Below are positions 33,068 to 44,816 of a stretch of 64,000 bases of DNA, piece after piece; within the stretch, counting starts at the first letter, position 1, and the number at the start of each line of letters is the position of its first letter. The notes below the pieces were generated by a model, which saw nothing but the letters and a program-made list of their open reading frames with translations, was not told where the DNA came from and ran no database searches. Both the position numbers and the translations under genes were made by a program. Origin of the DNA: Guyanagaster necrorhizus (taxonomy: Eukaryota > Basidiomycota > Agaricomycetes > Agaricales > Physalacriaceae); contig NW_025064888.1 of the NCBI RefSeq assembly GCF_019112545.1, positions 1,119,620-1,183,619 on the forward strand, read 5' to 3'.

Positions 33068-33346
33068 GGCCGTCGCATCGGTTTACAGGTGGTCGTGTGT
33101 GCAGTGTAGAGCCGGGCGGAAGCCGGCTTTCCATTTCGGGGTACCGCCGATCGGCCACTCTTTGTTTGCTATGACCTTGGAAACTCTTTGATTGAACCAA
33201 TAAAGGAACAGTTTGCCAAATTACTCTTGGCATGACTTAAATTGATCTAGACCCTTATCTCTGGATAACCATATGCAATTTCTGTCTATGCGACGCGGTA
33301 AATGGGGATATAAATTCCCCTCCATAGTTCTGTTCCTTCGACAAGT
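33068..33346. promoter_or_regulatory. Shared divergent promoter of VPS41 and the purine permease
   Basis: Only 279 bases separate the two start codons. A TATA-like GGATATAAATTC (33307-33318) lies about 35 bases upstream of the permease ATG. Co-regulation is possible but not shown. Confidence 0.5.
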
Positions 33347-35709
33347 ATGTCATCCGGCATTCCCACGAGCCAACCCAAGCCTATCGCTCAACCCCAAGTT
33401 CACTCCCGGCAGGCTGCCCTCAAAGAACGGACATCTCGCATCACAAAGAAAATTACGACGCGAGATGGATGGTTGGGGGACTATGATTATGGATGGTGTG
33501 TTTTCTATTTTGTATGCGCCATCCCCGTAGCTCAGTCCCTTACAGGCTTTGTATGCCTGCATTGCCATACGCAAAGCAGAAACGAGCGCCGCCATTCTAT
33601 GCTTTAGACCAGGATCTTCCATTGATACTTGCTATTTCAAGCGGGTTTCAACATTCCCTTGCTATGCTTGCTGGTCTTATCACCCCTCCCATTATCTTCG
33701 CGTCTGCTTTAAGCCTTGATGACGAGCTCTCTGCTTATATGATCTCCGCTTCGCTTATTGGATGTGGTGAGTAAACTAGACTTGTCCAACCAGAAAAATA
33801 GTAGATTGACCCGTGCCTATCAGTCTCGTTCAAATGTCCCGGATACCGCTTTTCGGCGGTTATTACCTTGGAACCGGTTTGATCACCGTCGTCGGAACGA
33901 GTTTCGCCACTTTGAGTACTGCCAACGCCGTGCGTCGTCTTACTTTGCAATCCCTGCCAGTGAGACCAACGTGCCTTGTAGATCTTTGATGCCATGTATA
34001 CCGATGGGACTTGTTCCTCCACGACTGCAGATGACGGAACTGTAACACGCTTGGCTTGTCCAGACGCGTACGGAAAGGTCTTGGGCACGTCTTCACGTCA
34101 TAAACTCTTTCGAGTCTCACACACAAATAATACCTCTCCAGGAACCTCCCTTATCTGTTCATTCCTCGAAATATTCATGTCATTCGTACCTGCCCGCAGG
34201 CTGAAGCGTATTTTTCCGCCCATTGTCACTGGCACAGGTTAACCTTCACCGGAATCTTTCTCCCTATTTAATGCAGTCGCGCTCATGCATGTTCTCTTGG
34301 CAGTGATCGTTATGATTGGGGCTTCCCTTATCGGAAGCTCTGGCATCCCTAATTGGGGCGGAGGTTCCAATGATTGCATGGATCACCCCACCTCGGGATA
34401 TTTTGAGTTGTGTCCCAACATTGCGGCACCACGTCCCCTTCCGTGTGTCTTCAAATCCTTATCCATAGCAGATTCCCTTTTTGACATTGTTCGTTGCAGC
34501 TGGGGATCGGCCGAATTCATCGGCCTTGGCTTCTTGAGTTTTGTCACTATAATGTTAACTGAAATGTTCGGGTCACCATTCCTGAAAAACATCAGTATCG
34601 TTGTCGGCCTCGCCGTTGGCTGTATTGTTAGTGGTGCTGCTGGATACATCGACGGAAGCAGTATCTCGTCAGCCCCGGCTATTACCTTCTTATGGTAAGG
34701 ATAGCCCAAATTCTTATCTCTATCAGGAGGTCTAATCCTATTCAGGGTACATACCTTCAAAATTGGTGTATATCCTCCCGCGATATTGCCTATGTTGGCA
34801 GTCTATGGTAGCTAGCTTCCTACATCTTCAAGTCTACGTGTATCGATCTCTCTAATACAGTGTCTGTCGCGATGGAAGCCATCGGCGATATTACCGCGTC
34901 TGCTGAAGTCTCAAGAGTCGCAGTCGACGACCTCGAGTTTGACTCTCGGATACAGGGCGGAGTACTAGTACGCCATCCACCCACCATAATTCTATACTAT
35001 TCATTCTGAGTTTTGGTCATAGAGCGATGGCGTCGGTGGATTCTTTTCAGCGCTATTCACCGTAACTCCCCTGTCCATCTTTGCCCAGGTAGGATTCTTT
35101 TTCTTTGTCATATTCTCGAACCTAACTCATCGTGTCACATACATACAGAATAATGGTGTGATCGCCATCACGAGATGTGCTAACCGCACAGCTGGTCGAT
35201 GGTGTTGCTTCTTCCTGATCCTATTCGGCGTGCTCGGAAAGATATCCGGTGTCTTCCTGGCCATTCCCAATCCCGTCCTTGGCGGAGTAACGACGTTCTT
35301 GTTTGCCACGGTGGCTACATCTGGTATCCGTGTCCTTGCATACAACGCCTTCACTCGGCGTGATCGATTCGTGCTTGCTGCCGCTCTTTCTTTCGGGTTT
35401 GGTGACCTGTTGGTGCCTACCATCTTCGAGCACCTCTTCGATGGTGTAAACAATCCAAGCAAGGGCTTGCAAGGCCTGTTCGACTCCATCACGATCATTC
35501 TCAGTACACCTTGTGAGTAATCCTTCTTTTCGTTTCCTCGCAAAGCTTTAAAACGCGCTCTAATCTAGTCCTTGCTGCGGGTATCATGGCCGTCATTCTC
35601 AACCTTACTTTACCTCAAGAATTGGATGAGCATGAGCGTGAACATGACGACGACGACGACGGCGCAGAACTTGCTGAAGTCGAATCTCAGGAGCACAAGT
35701 CTGGCTAGG
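33347..35709 (+). CDS. Purine (uric acid/xanthine) permease, NAT/NCS2 family
   Basis: Proton-coupled nucleobase transporter of the plasma membrane, UapA/UapC-like. Start MSSGIPTSQPKPIAQ at 33347. A cytosolic N-terminus ends in DGWLGDYDYGW; membrane segments begin with DLPLILAISSGFQHSLAML (TM1 with the QHSLAM motif). Later come FGGYYLGTGLITVVGT, FLEIFMSFVPARRLKRIFPP and PVSVAMEAIGDITAS-like transport-core residues. The signature motif QNNGVIAITRCANRTAG is intact in spliced form, followed by GKISGVFLAIPNPVLGGVTT. The tail is acidic (HEREHDDDDDGAELAE). About 10-12 short introns. The length is near the usual 570-600 residues. Confidence 0.9.
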
Positions 35710-36835
35710 GAACTGTGTCCCATGTTCATTTATGATACATTTATAATATTCTAACAGATCAATCTACAATACCATCGTGCCTAACCGGGTTTTTAACAAT
35801 CTGTAGATCGCATCAAATACAGGCCCGAAGATATACCAAAAAGCTTAAATCCAAAAAAGGGTCGAGAGCAGATCCGGGTCTGGGCAATGAAAAGCATGGA
35901 ACATACGCTCCGGACAGATGTACCGGACGAGGCACCTGCTTTCATTGTTCCAAAATGACGGTGGAGGCCGTAGGATCTCATTGATCTGACACACGTCTTC
36001 TCCCCCGTCGGCAAACAGGGCTTGAGGGTCCGCCCGTGGTCGAAAAGACGCTAAGATTCAAGCCTATTCAAAAAGGCGGACGGGGCAGATGATATACTCA
36101 CGACTCACGATTCACGACAGCGAATCTTGAGCGAGTGCGTCCCCATCATTGGTTCTGCGAGTGTTAAAGCGATGATAACCATTCGGGGATCACTCACGAC
36201 GAATGAATGAATGTTCTTCCAGAAAGGTGTGGCGCTTGATATCTATTAATCGCCTAACTGGGTTTACGTCGAGAATGGCCCTGATCAGTAACAACCGAGA
36301 AAGAAGAGACAGTTCCCCAACCCTTCTGCAGCAAGTCATACCACTAAGCCCCGGATATATGCCAGCCATTCACTCTTCATAGGCATTCGATGAAAACACC
36401 ACTCAATCAAAGTGTATCAGAGAGAGAAGGGAAACGATCGGAACTGACTAACGTCTCCCTTGAATTAAAAAAAGCAATCTCCAGAATGACGGCGCCAACC
36501 CCCCCCCACCTCTCCCCCAAATATCCGTATTATAATACACGGCGCGTCGATCTTCTCCTCACAACGATGGAATTTCCTGGCTGAAGTGTTTAGCTGTTCC
36601 CCCGATTTTTGCAATGGGTGCAATCTGTGAACTTTCGGGCACAGCCCAAAATCGGCCAAGGAAAGGTGGGACCGACGGAGATGACTGTTGGATGCGTACG
36701 AGCTCAGCGCCATTTATCTTGACGTTCTTCAGAGTGGATCGCCGAGGCGAGGTCATACGAAGCTTCTCGTTGAGTATTTATGCTTGCAGTAGGCTATCAG
36801 TTACGACGTATAATAACAGAACACGGGCCGCTCTC

Positions 36836-36862
36836 ACCATCACCATCACCATCACCATCACA
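36836..36862 (+). repeat. Hexanucleotide microsatellite
   Basis: Short CACCAT-type repeat (about four units of accatc). No gene covers it convincingly. Confidence 0.8.
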
Positions 36863-37119
36863 CAAGTAAATCCTGTAAATCATCATCTTCATCGGAGGCC
36901 AGCAATAATCGCGTCACAGAGGGAGAACCAGGAGATCGACTAGAGTTAGAGTGCCCTTCTCGTCTACGATAGGATCCTGGCGGAGTCTCGTCGTGGCTCT
37001 GTTCGAATGTTTGTTTTTTTTCACGGCGAATACACTCGAGCGGAGTAGGAGATCAGAGCATTCAATGACTAGAGAGCAAGTGGTATTTGATACCTGAGAC
37101 ATCGGAACTCTGGGGGAGC

Positions 37120-37147
37120 GGGGGGGGGGGGGGGGGGGGGGGGGGGG
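37120..37147 (+). repeat. Run of 28 consecutive G
   Basis: Uninterrupted G tract directly followed by AGGGGG, preceded by GGGGGAGC. Strong G-quadruplex potential and hard to sequence, so its true length is uncertain. Confidence 0.9.
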
Positions 37148-38843
37148 AGGGGGTAAAGGTTTGTAGATAGGCGTATTTGAGATATTCCAATCGGGAGCTT
37201 TCGTCGTCGGACTCCTCCTCCTCCTCCCACTCCGTGGATAGAGGGATAGTAGAGACGGACGCAGATTTTCATGATGTTCATCTGTGGCAGGCCAATAAGT
37301 TGATGAGGGCTGGATAGGTTACGTGTCAAGATACGCTTCAGCAGAGTCCCGCATTAAGAATATGACCCTCAAGGATTTCCTTGGAATCGCATCAATAGGA
37401 GCAATAGCGATCTCCAAGGCCCGTAGGGAGAGAGACCATTCGACCGCAGAGTGGGAATCCGAGCTTGAACGATGAGTTGTGTTCGAGTGCACGGCTCGTG
37501 AGCCAAAAGTAAAGATAGGAGGATATGTAGCGATAGGCTTGAGGGATATTGCGCTACCCAATTCCCAATTTACAAAGATTCGGTAGTTGTGGAGGGAGGG
37601 GGATTGCCAGTCCGAGTCCTGGTAAGTATCATCGTTCAAAGAGCTATTAACTATCCAGGACCTAGGACCACGTTCGAGGGACTTTTAAGAGACGCAGACA
37701 CAAGAATCAGTCAGTCAGCTCATACCACTGGGAGAATAGGTTGCGTAGAAACCAAGAATAACAACCGGCCTTGAGGTGTGGGCACCAAGAACGGGCCGAC
37801 CGGCAAATGCCGGAAGGTGCCGTTCTGGCAGAATGGCCAAAATACGCCGAAAGTTTTTTTTTGGCTCCCTCCATCAGTACGGGTTTGCTTCCACCGTCGT
37901 CCTCGCTCGTAGCGGCGGCGGCAGCGGCGTCTTTCTTGAATATGTGGTAGTACTTTCAGCTATGGTGAGTCTCTTGTCCGCACTGGACTGCTGGGCGGCC
38001 CGGAACCGTGACGTTGCACTGTTCTGTTCTTCTACCATTGTGACTTGGATTGGATTCGTCCCTTACTGTTTCTTCTTCTCTAGATGTTATGTTTCATTCA
38101 CGAATGATCAGTGATGCGGTCGGGAATGCTGGAACGTTGGGCGTGACTAGAGAGGAACAACACAGTTGGTAAGCCTATCCAAATCTTGCGATACCCTTAC
38201 TATTCAATTATCATTCAAATTAGAGTATATGACGGCTCTGTGCTTTTCTCTTTACCTTTACTGAACACCTCCGATGTTGATGATGTCTCCTGTTTCTGAC
38301 TCTTTCCTAGATCCCTTGCTTGCAGCAGGCAGTCTTTTCTGAAAAACGGTTCGCGCGAACTCAACCAAGGGCTAAAGGTGTGTCCCTGTTCCTTACACTC
38401 CCCGCCTCGTCGTGATGCAACAATGGAGTTACCGCCTGATCTGCGTCCGCGTCTTCGCGATGCAGCATTGACGACAATCCCACGGCTGTTTTTTTTTAAA
38501 AAAAAAAAAAACTCTGAACCCTCACCAGTATTAATATGCTTGTTGACCTTGGTCATTGACGACTTTATTTATTTCAGGTTCTCACGGATTACTACTACTA
38601 CTACGAACCTGCGGTGAGTATATAATAATCCCTATCCATTATGATGATGTTTTATCACGACGGTCTTCGTATTTCGCTGCCGAAACGGCCCGCCACAGCT
38701 CAATTTTTTTTTCGGGCAACCCCATCTGATCATTCTGTTTCTCTACAACAAGGACATATACTAATATTCCTTCGATTACCCACACAGATGGCATCATTGG
38801 TAACGGCATTGGCGTCACAAGTAATTGCGATGTTGTCGTACCT

Positions 38844-40000
38844 TCAGTCCTGTACAGTTGGCCCGGGCAAAAACCTATCCAACTCTTCCAATATGAGTGT
38901 AGCTTGGCTGATCGTCAAATCATGACCGGCATCTTCAATCGTCACGAGCTCAACATGGGTACCGTCTGGTAGTAGAACCGGGATGTTGCTTGCTGCTGCA
39001 TATGCCACTACTCGGTCGTCGGTTCCCTACGAAAGACCGCTATGTGAGGGCGGGACGACGTCTGCACATGAACGTGTGCGTACGTGGAGGTGTAAGACCT
39101 TGTGTCTGTCAAAGGCGTCCGACTGATATGCATATGCCATCCTGCGTACTGGACCGTCGTTGTACAATGAGGAAATGGCGTTGTTGAATCTCGTCAGATG
39201 GGTACGTTGGAGGTGTATAATCTGTAAATTGGTGTTGGTTTCCAAGCGAGTGACGAACGACGCACTTGGGATGTAGGATCCGGCTGTGCGTGTGATGTCC
39301 TCTACCCATTGAGAGGTTAGAAGAACTACGCTTGGAGATGTGGAGAGCCGTTGACGTACAGGAACAGCAGGCACGATACGATGCACTATACTCGGCGGTG
39401 GGGTTTTCAGGTTCGGGGGTGATTCATTCAACTGTGTTAGAGAGATCGAATATTAGTCGATCGTGAAGCAATACGAACCCTAGTGACACCCGCTGGCGCG
39501 ATGAGGACGATGTGCTCTTCAACGACGTGTGGAAAATGATAAAGCACTGCTGCGGTGACAGCACCGCCCTAGGTGAAGTCGCTTGAGCACTGCGTTCTCA
39601 GGTTTGGGCATCTGCGGCGCATCAGAATACCTCGTCCATAAAGATCTACCGACGCCAGTCAGTCAGTCAGTCAGTCAGAGATGGCGTATCGTCTTATCCG
39701 GAGAGAGAGACCACTGGCCATAGAGCAAGACGCGATATCGGCGTTCAGCCAACTGGGGCGCGATGTCTTTCCACGCAATAGATGGGACGGAAAGGCCATG
39801 GATGAGAACGACCTTGCACCCCGTCTCGGGACCCCAAGAGCCAATAGCGTGTCTAGTCTTTCTTCATCACGTACCTACGGGAGGACTTACGCGGCCATAT
39901 GGAAACTCGGCATACGAACCGCCCGGATAGAAGTCCTCGGGATACACATCCCATGCCCATGCCCATGCCTGGGGGGGGTGCAGTCGTGAGAGACGGGAGA
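38844..40000 (-). pseudogene. Broken alpha/beta-hydrolase, paralogue of the neighbour at 41037-42618
   Basis: Pieces align with the downstream paralogue. The start fragment reads WDVYPEDFYPGGSYAEFPYG (paralogue SEDYYPGGAYVGLPYGR). Then come VVLIHGLSVPSIAWKDIAPQ, DLYGRG, GGAVTAAVLYHFPHVVEEHI, AISSLYNDGPVRRMAYAYQS, and the intact end GTDDRVVAYAAASNIPVLLP..EDAGHDLTIS with acid and His residues. Damage: a one-base deletion just after DLYGRG (near 39640), and loss of about 25 codons that in the paralogue carry the nucleophile elbow GVSMGG. Sequence jumps from the pre-elbow segment to an acceptor and GGAV. The membrane-anchor exon is not recognisable. Without the serine it cannot be a hydrolase. 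Confidence 0.75.
39657..39677 (+). repeat. CAGT tetranucleotide repeat
   Basis: Five CAGT units in a row within the intron region of the broken hydrolase, after its DLYGRG exon in plus-strand order. Confidence 0.85.
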
Positions 40001-41036
40001 ATCGTTGGAATAGGTTGGGCTCTGGATTCGATTCAACAAAGACGTGAGTGGGTCTCGCCCATTACGCGCGAACGGGGTTAGTGAGATGATACGTACGAGA
40101 AGCAATTGCCGCCGCTGACGAAAAACACGGAGAGACGGAACGGGACTCGGAGAGCAAATATGGCTTGGTGGACTTGGGTCGCAATGTTGCTTTTAGGTTA
40201 AGGATCACTGAGGCTGTTGGCGGTCAATGTAGAGCTTGATAATAATGGCATGTCTTCTGTAACTGTCATAAACCAAGTTTATAGCCATTTCTGGTGACTT
40301 GGTCATAAGAGTCCTAGCGTTTTTGGGACTTGTAGCTAGACATGGCCATTGATGACCCTTTCGGCCCCTATAGACGTGGATGAGAGAAGAGGTATAATCG
40401 GACTTTGTCATAAAGCAGGATTAGATTTTGGGCGTAGGAGGGCACTCCACGAGATCACCGAAATGGTCACCCTTCAAGTTAACCTGCCATAAACTTTCCT
40501 CATAACCTGGTTTGTTTCTCTTTACTCGCACGTCACTGTTAAGCTGTGTGACCAGGTCACTCTTTATTCGCCATAACACACCCCACTGTCCAGGCACGTA
40601 GTCCCATGAACCGTGGCGGGAGAGCCAAGTACCCCCCCGCCTTCCGATGGCGATGGCACATACTCACGTTCCAGTATTTCGAAATAAGGTCGTCGGGGTG
40701 GGTGTTACATGCACTTTGGAGTGTACCGCAATCATCTATGCAGAGTACTGCTACAACGAACGTATCGGGTATGGTATGTATGTAATGGATACCTGTGCGA
40801 GGGAGGCGTAGTAATTGATCTTGTAAGTTGATCTAGTGTAGTGGATGGATACCAACGTGTAATATATGATATATGTAGAGCAGTACAAAAAGATCCAATG
40901 ACAGATGTTGGATTGCGTAGTGTAAACAAGCATGAGAAGGACCAGAAACAGAAACAGAACAGGAAACAGTTTGACTAAAACCCATAAAAATAAAGAAAAA
41001 AAAGAAAAAGAACGAAAAAAGGAGAAAAAAAAAAGA
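40001..41036. other. Spacer between the two hydrolase paralogues
   Basis: No recognised gene. A purine-rich AAAAG-type stretch (about 40980-41035) lies just downstream of the intact hydrolase stop. Part of the left side could be the lost first exon of the broken copy. Confidence 0.4.
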
Positions 41037-42618
41037 TTAGAGCAAAAATTTATCCATCTCCGCAAGCACAAGACCGGGATGGCTTATCGTCAAGTCGTGG
41101 CCCCCGTCTGACACCGTGACCAATTTCGACGTCGCACCAGGAGGGAGGAGGGCTTGTATCTCAGAAGCATACTTGTACGAGACGGTGCGGTCATTTGTGC
41201 CCTGAGAGCAAAAACAAATGTGAGCGTGGGCGCACGTGAGACCATAATAAACCTATAAATAGCCAACGGTTCGTAACATACATGTATCAGGAGGACGTCC
41301 CGGCCATTGAAGGCATCTGACTGGAAAGCATATGTTAACCCCCGAATGGGGCCCTCCCGCAGCGAAGAAGAAATGGCGGCGTTATATCCCGATAGGTGCG
41401 CAGACTGTATTCGTACAATCTAGACAAATCATAATAAATGCACCCACCCCCCCCGTATTCTAATTACGTACCTCTTGTAGAGAGTCAGAGTCAGCAGGTG
41501 GCGGCGTATCTGTTAAGATCAAGTTCTGAAGATATTTCTGTAGAGATTTAATAATGATGAGTACCCCCGTCTGTGGGAGAGTCAGGGTCAGAAATCTATA
41601 CTCAACTCGTACCGGTGCACTTGAAGTAACGCTCTGGATCACTGGAGAAGACATGAACTTGAGAGTCCTGGGAAGGTCGCTAGACTATTTCTGGTTTTTC
41701 AGTGATGGACACCACATCATACTTGTGGAATCGTACGATACCTCAATAATCCCAGTAGAGGCAATGAGGACCACTTTTCCTTCGACGAGATGAGGGAAAT
41801 GAGCTGTGAACGCGGCAGCAATGCCGCCTCCCTAGACGTTTAATAACAACATTAGAGCGGAGACAAGGGGGGGGGGGGAAATAAAAGATAACGCACCATC
41901 GAGACACCAACTACTATCGCTTTATCCCATTTGACATGTTGCATCAGGAGCGCCAGCTGAGTGGTATACAACTGGGTATTGTACGTAGTTTGTGGCGCAT
42001 CGGTGTATCCACGACCGTAAAGATCTGGTAAAAATAATAATAATAATAATAATAAATTATCAGTCGAAATTACGCCACACGAAACGATATACGCACCATA
42101 CATCAATACGCGATACCCACGGGCCGCCAACTGAGGTGCTATGTCTTTCCAGATGAGCGAGGGCACCGAGAGACCATGAACAAGGACAATCTGCCGATGA
42201 GATTCCGAGTCAGACGACGATCGGCCTGTCTCAGTATTTAAGAAAGAGATCGACGAACCTTTCGTCCCGCTTCGGGGCCCAACAGCCAATATCGAACCTG
42301 TGAGGGCCGCGGAAAGCATGAGCATATTAGAGGATATTCCTTGGACTATCCGGTCGTACGATCCGATCCGTCAGGCAAAAAGAAAAAAAAAAAAGTACTC
42401 ACCCGACCGTACGGAAGCCCAACGTATGCTCCGCCGGGATAGTAGTCCTCTGAGTAGATTTTCCAGGACCGGCATTCCTGTGGTAAACTGGAAAGTGACG
42501 GATAGAGATATACTGCGCTTGGGGGGCTGGGAAACACAGCGAAGAGGTACGTGGTGAGGAGCAGAGGCGGCAAGATAAGGAGGGCATAGGTCAGGCAGTG
42601 CCAGGGATGGGGAACCAT
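41037..42618 (-). CDS. Membrane-anchored alpha/beta-hydrolase
   Basis: Serine hydrolase of unknown substrate. From ATG 42618 the N-terminus has one signal-anchor (LTYALLILPPLLLTTYLFAV), then ECRSWKIYSEDYYPGGAYVG. After an intron comes RYWLLGPEAGRK, then IVLVHGLSVPSLIWKDIAPQ (oxyanion region HG), DLYGRGYTDAP, and QHVKWDKAIVVGVSM/GGGI, the nucleophile elbow GxSxG with Ser split from the second Gly by an intron. The acid is in IHGTNDRTVSY and the His in VSDGGHDLTISHP, ending MDKFLL. All three catalytic residues are present. About seven introns. I chose the ATG before the anchor; an in-frame ATG lies 23 codons upstream. The upstream-lying copy (38844-40000) is broken. Confidence 0.8.
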
Positions 42619-43227
42619 GGATGTTGCTGGGGGGGGAGGATGGAGGTCGTGGCGAGAGGAAAAGGGATTACACATGGGAATATGCAATCAGACAAACGAA
42701 CGCAGCGCGCGCAGGGTGGGTGGCTGAGTCCAAATACGCGTGGAGAATGTCAGGCACCACGTGGTGTAATTTTAGCTGGTAAGATGATTGGCTGACATCC
42801 CCAACCACAATTCCGCAGACCAAGTTTTTCTCTCTTCTTTCTTCTTTCATTTTCTTGTCATCTTGAGATGTTGCGCCCAGCGCCCCCACATCATCCGATT
42901 TAAAAGTTTTTATGGAATTTATGAAAAACTTCTTCCGTCTGCGCCATCGGTTGTAAAAAAAAAAAAAAAACCATTACCCTGTCGGCAATGCACTGTGAGA
43001 CAAATTCGGCCTCTTATTATTCTGACACAAATTGAAATAGTCCCTGGTAGAGTAGCATTTTGGACCATGGTTCATGTAACTGATTCAACAAATATCGCGT
43101 AGCCATGACAGTACATTCTTAATTTACAAATTTCCGTTCCCTGAACATCATCAAGAAAAAGCATCTTGTTGGGAATTGAATAAAACTCACCGAGAACCAG
43201 AACCAAATCCCAATCCCAATCCCGGGC
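42619..43227. other. Intergenic spacer
   Basis: Promoter side of the hydrolase and 3' side of the small mitochondrial-type gene. Contains a run of A (42955-42970). Nothing else recognised. Confidence 0.4.
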
Positions 43228-43629
43228 TCAGGCTATTTTTCCTTTCTTCTCTGCTCCAGGAGCACTCGCAAACCCCTCGCCCTCCTTCACTTCCGGCACG
43301 GCACCAGGCAGCTTATGTGACTCCTCCTCCTCCTCCTCCTCCTTGCTCATCATCATCGTCTTGTTATACCCCAGCTCCAGCGCGCTCTTCGCACCCACTT
43401 CACTCCACTGGCTCGACGGCGGCTCATACGGCTTCTGCGCACTATGCGCATCAGGATCAATCCTATATATCTTCGGATCGGACGGCGGAGTAAAGTCCAC
43501 GTCTTTGGCGTATGAATCCGAGTTGTGGCCCTCCTCCGTCCGCGCAACGCGGGTAGTATGGATGGCAGCGGCGAGACGGGGGGAGAACTGGGAACAGAAC
43601 CGGACGGCAGACCTGCGTGCTAACAGCAT
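43228..43629 (-). CDS. Small mitochondrial-type protein of unknown function
   Basis: A single exon of 133 codons from ATG 43629. The N-terminus MLLARRSAVRFCSQFSPRL is basic and amphipathic, with AAAIHTTRVART as a likely cleavage region, so import into mitochondria is likely. The middle (SYAKDVDFTPPSDPKIYRID) and PYEPPSSQWSEVGAKSALEL look conserved rather than random. A Glu run (KEEEEEEESH) precedes the Lys-rich end KKGKIA. I know of no assigned function. An upstream in-frame start at 43737 would add 36 residues that hide the presequence, so I prefer the later ATG. Divergent from the DUF7704 gene, 173 bases apart. Confidence 0.65.
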   Translation of the reverse strand: MLLARRSAVRFCSQFSPRLAAAIHTTRVARTEEGHNSDSYAKDVDFTPPSDPKIYRIDPDAHSAQKPYEPPSSQWSEVGAKSALELGYNKTMMMSKEEEEEEESHKLPGAVPEVKEGEGFASAPGAEKKGKIA

Positions 43630-43802
43630 GACTGGTGACTGGTGACTGGTTGGTCGTGGTCTGTGGGAGAGTTTTGATTTTGGGGGGGAGGAAACACAAG
43701 TGTGAGAAAACGAGTATTTAATGCCGCTTTGCCCCACATAACGTCATAGGTCCAAGTTCACAGGGACTCGGAAGATCCCGAGCCGTACGTACGTAGTGGA
43801 CC

Positions 43803-44285
43803 ATGACTCTGACCATTCCTTTGCCGTACCGACTATTTTTCCTGTACATCGAGCCTATCTCTGCTATTTCAGGGTGCATTGCCGCCCTAAATCCTTCTTT
43901 CTACTTGGGTGAGCTGACTCTCGCCAGCTCATTCAAGCCCGACGCGGTCAGGAACACCCAAACCGATATAGCCCTGTACCAACTCGCCAACTTGTACCTA
44001 TTATTCGCTCTAAACGAGCACCTCGTACTATCCTCCACATCTTCTCTGAAGACATGGCGCATCCTTCTCCTCTGTCTGCTCATTGCAGACTTGGGCCATC
44101 TAGCAACGATGGCGCCTCTGGGACGAGATGCATTTTGGAAAGTGTGGGAGTGGAACGCGATGCTTTGGGGAAGCATTGGATTCGTCTATCTCGGCGCCAG
44201 CATGAGGCTGTCTTTCCTTCTTGGTCTGGGTTTTGGCGGAGGAACTAAGAGTTGGTTCTTTTCTTCAGCTCCTTCAGCTGCTTAA
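43803..44285 (+). CDS. DUF7704-type integral membrane protein
   Basis: Intronless, 160 residues. Four hydrophobic segments: LPYRLFFLYIEPISAISGCI (about 7-28), YQLANLYLLFALNEHLVL (about 59-77), TWRILLLCLLIADLGHLATM (about 84-103) and AMLWGSIGFVYLGASMRLSF (about 119-138). The pattern PLPYRLFFLYIEPIS near the start and LLIADLGHL in the third segment is that of the fungal DUF7704 family, widespread and of unknown function. Start at 43803 because the family begins with this segment. Confidence 0.8.
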   Translation: MTLTIPLPYRLFFLYIEPISAISGCIAALNPSFYLGELTLASSFKPDAVRNTQTDIALYQLANLYLLFALNEHLVLSSTSSLKTWRILLLCLLIADLGHLATMAPLGRDAFWKVWEWNAMLWGSIGFVYLGASMRLSFLLGLGFGGGTKSWFFSSAPSAA

Positions 44286-44816
44286 GCCCATTCTCATGAA
44301 TATATTAGATTCAGATCCTCGCCATCAAAAAAAGCTTTGAAAGGGCTTTATCATATCGTTATCTATCGCAACATTGTAAAGTTGACAATTAGCGTATTTA
44401 CTGAATGGAAGCGCCGAATGAAAGGGAATGCTGTTGTACTAGCAACGACTCTAGTTAGCGCAGTTGCTATTCAGTACAGTTTTACCTGTCGGTTTCTCAT
44501 GTCAGACATGCCTGAAGGAATGTCGTAAGGAAACTAACTAGTTGGAAAATAACATACAGACTAATATTCACACGTTCTGATGCTAGTTATGAGAGGCTAT
44601 GCTGAATCTGTTCGGCCCAGACTGTGTTCGGTACCGTAGAACACAAGTATAGTACGGACTCTGGGTTCGCTTCCTTCCCAGGAACCAACAACCGGAATAA
44701 ACGTCCTCCCTCCCTACCTCCCTCCCTCGAACAATAAGAATGAATGACTGAAATTTGAAGTAGAGTAGGCTGTGCGCATAGATATCAAGATGACAAGAAA
44801 GCCTGGGCATAAATTC
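44286..44816. other. Convergent intergenic spacer
   Basis: About 530 bases between the stops of the DUF7704 gene and the RBR ligase gene. No recognised feature beyond a CCCTCC-rich patch (44706-44730). Confidence 0.4.

Larger units (their letters stand above)
35710..38843. other. Gene-poor region with simple repeats
   Basis: About 3.1 kb without a recognised gene. It includes a CACCAT-type microsatellite (about 36836-36862), a run of 28 G at 37120-37147, a CTC-rich patch (37207-37233) and poly-A/T runs. Frame 37776-38114 (+) includes a hydrophobic stretch (LEYVVVLSAMVSLLSALDCW) but no family is evident. Confidence 0.4.

Noticed and set aside
36836..36862. Possible CRISPR-like or functional repeat array
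   Set aside because: Pure short-unit microsatellite without spacers; CRISPR is not expected in a fungal nuclear genome.
43317..43345. CTC/GAG trinucleotide run as an independent repeat element
   Set aside because: It encodes the Glu run of the small mitochondrial-type protein, so coding explains it.
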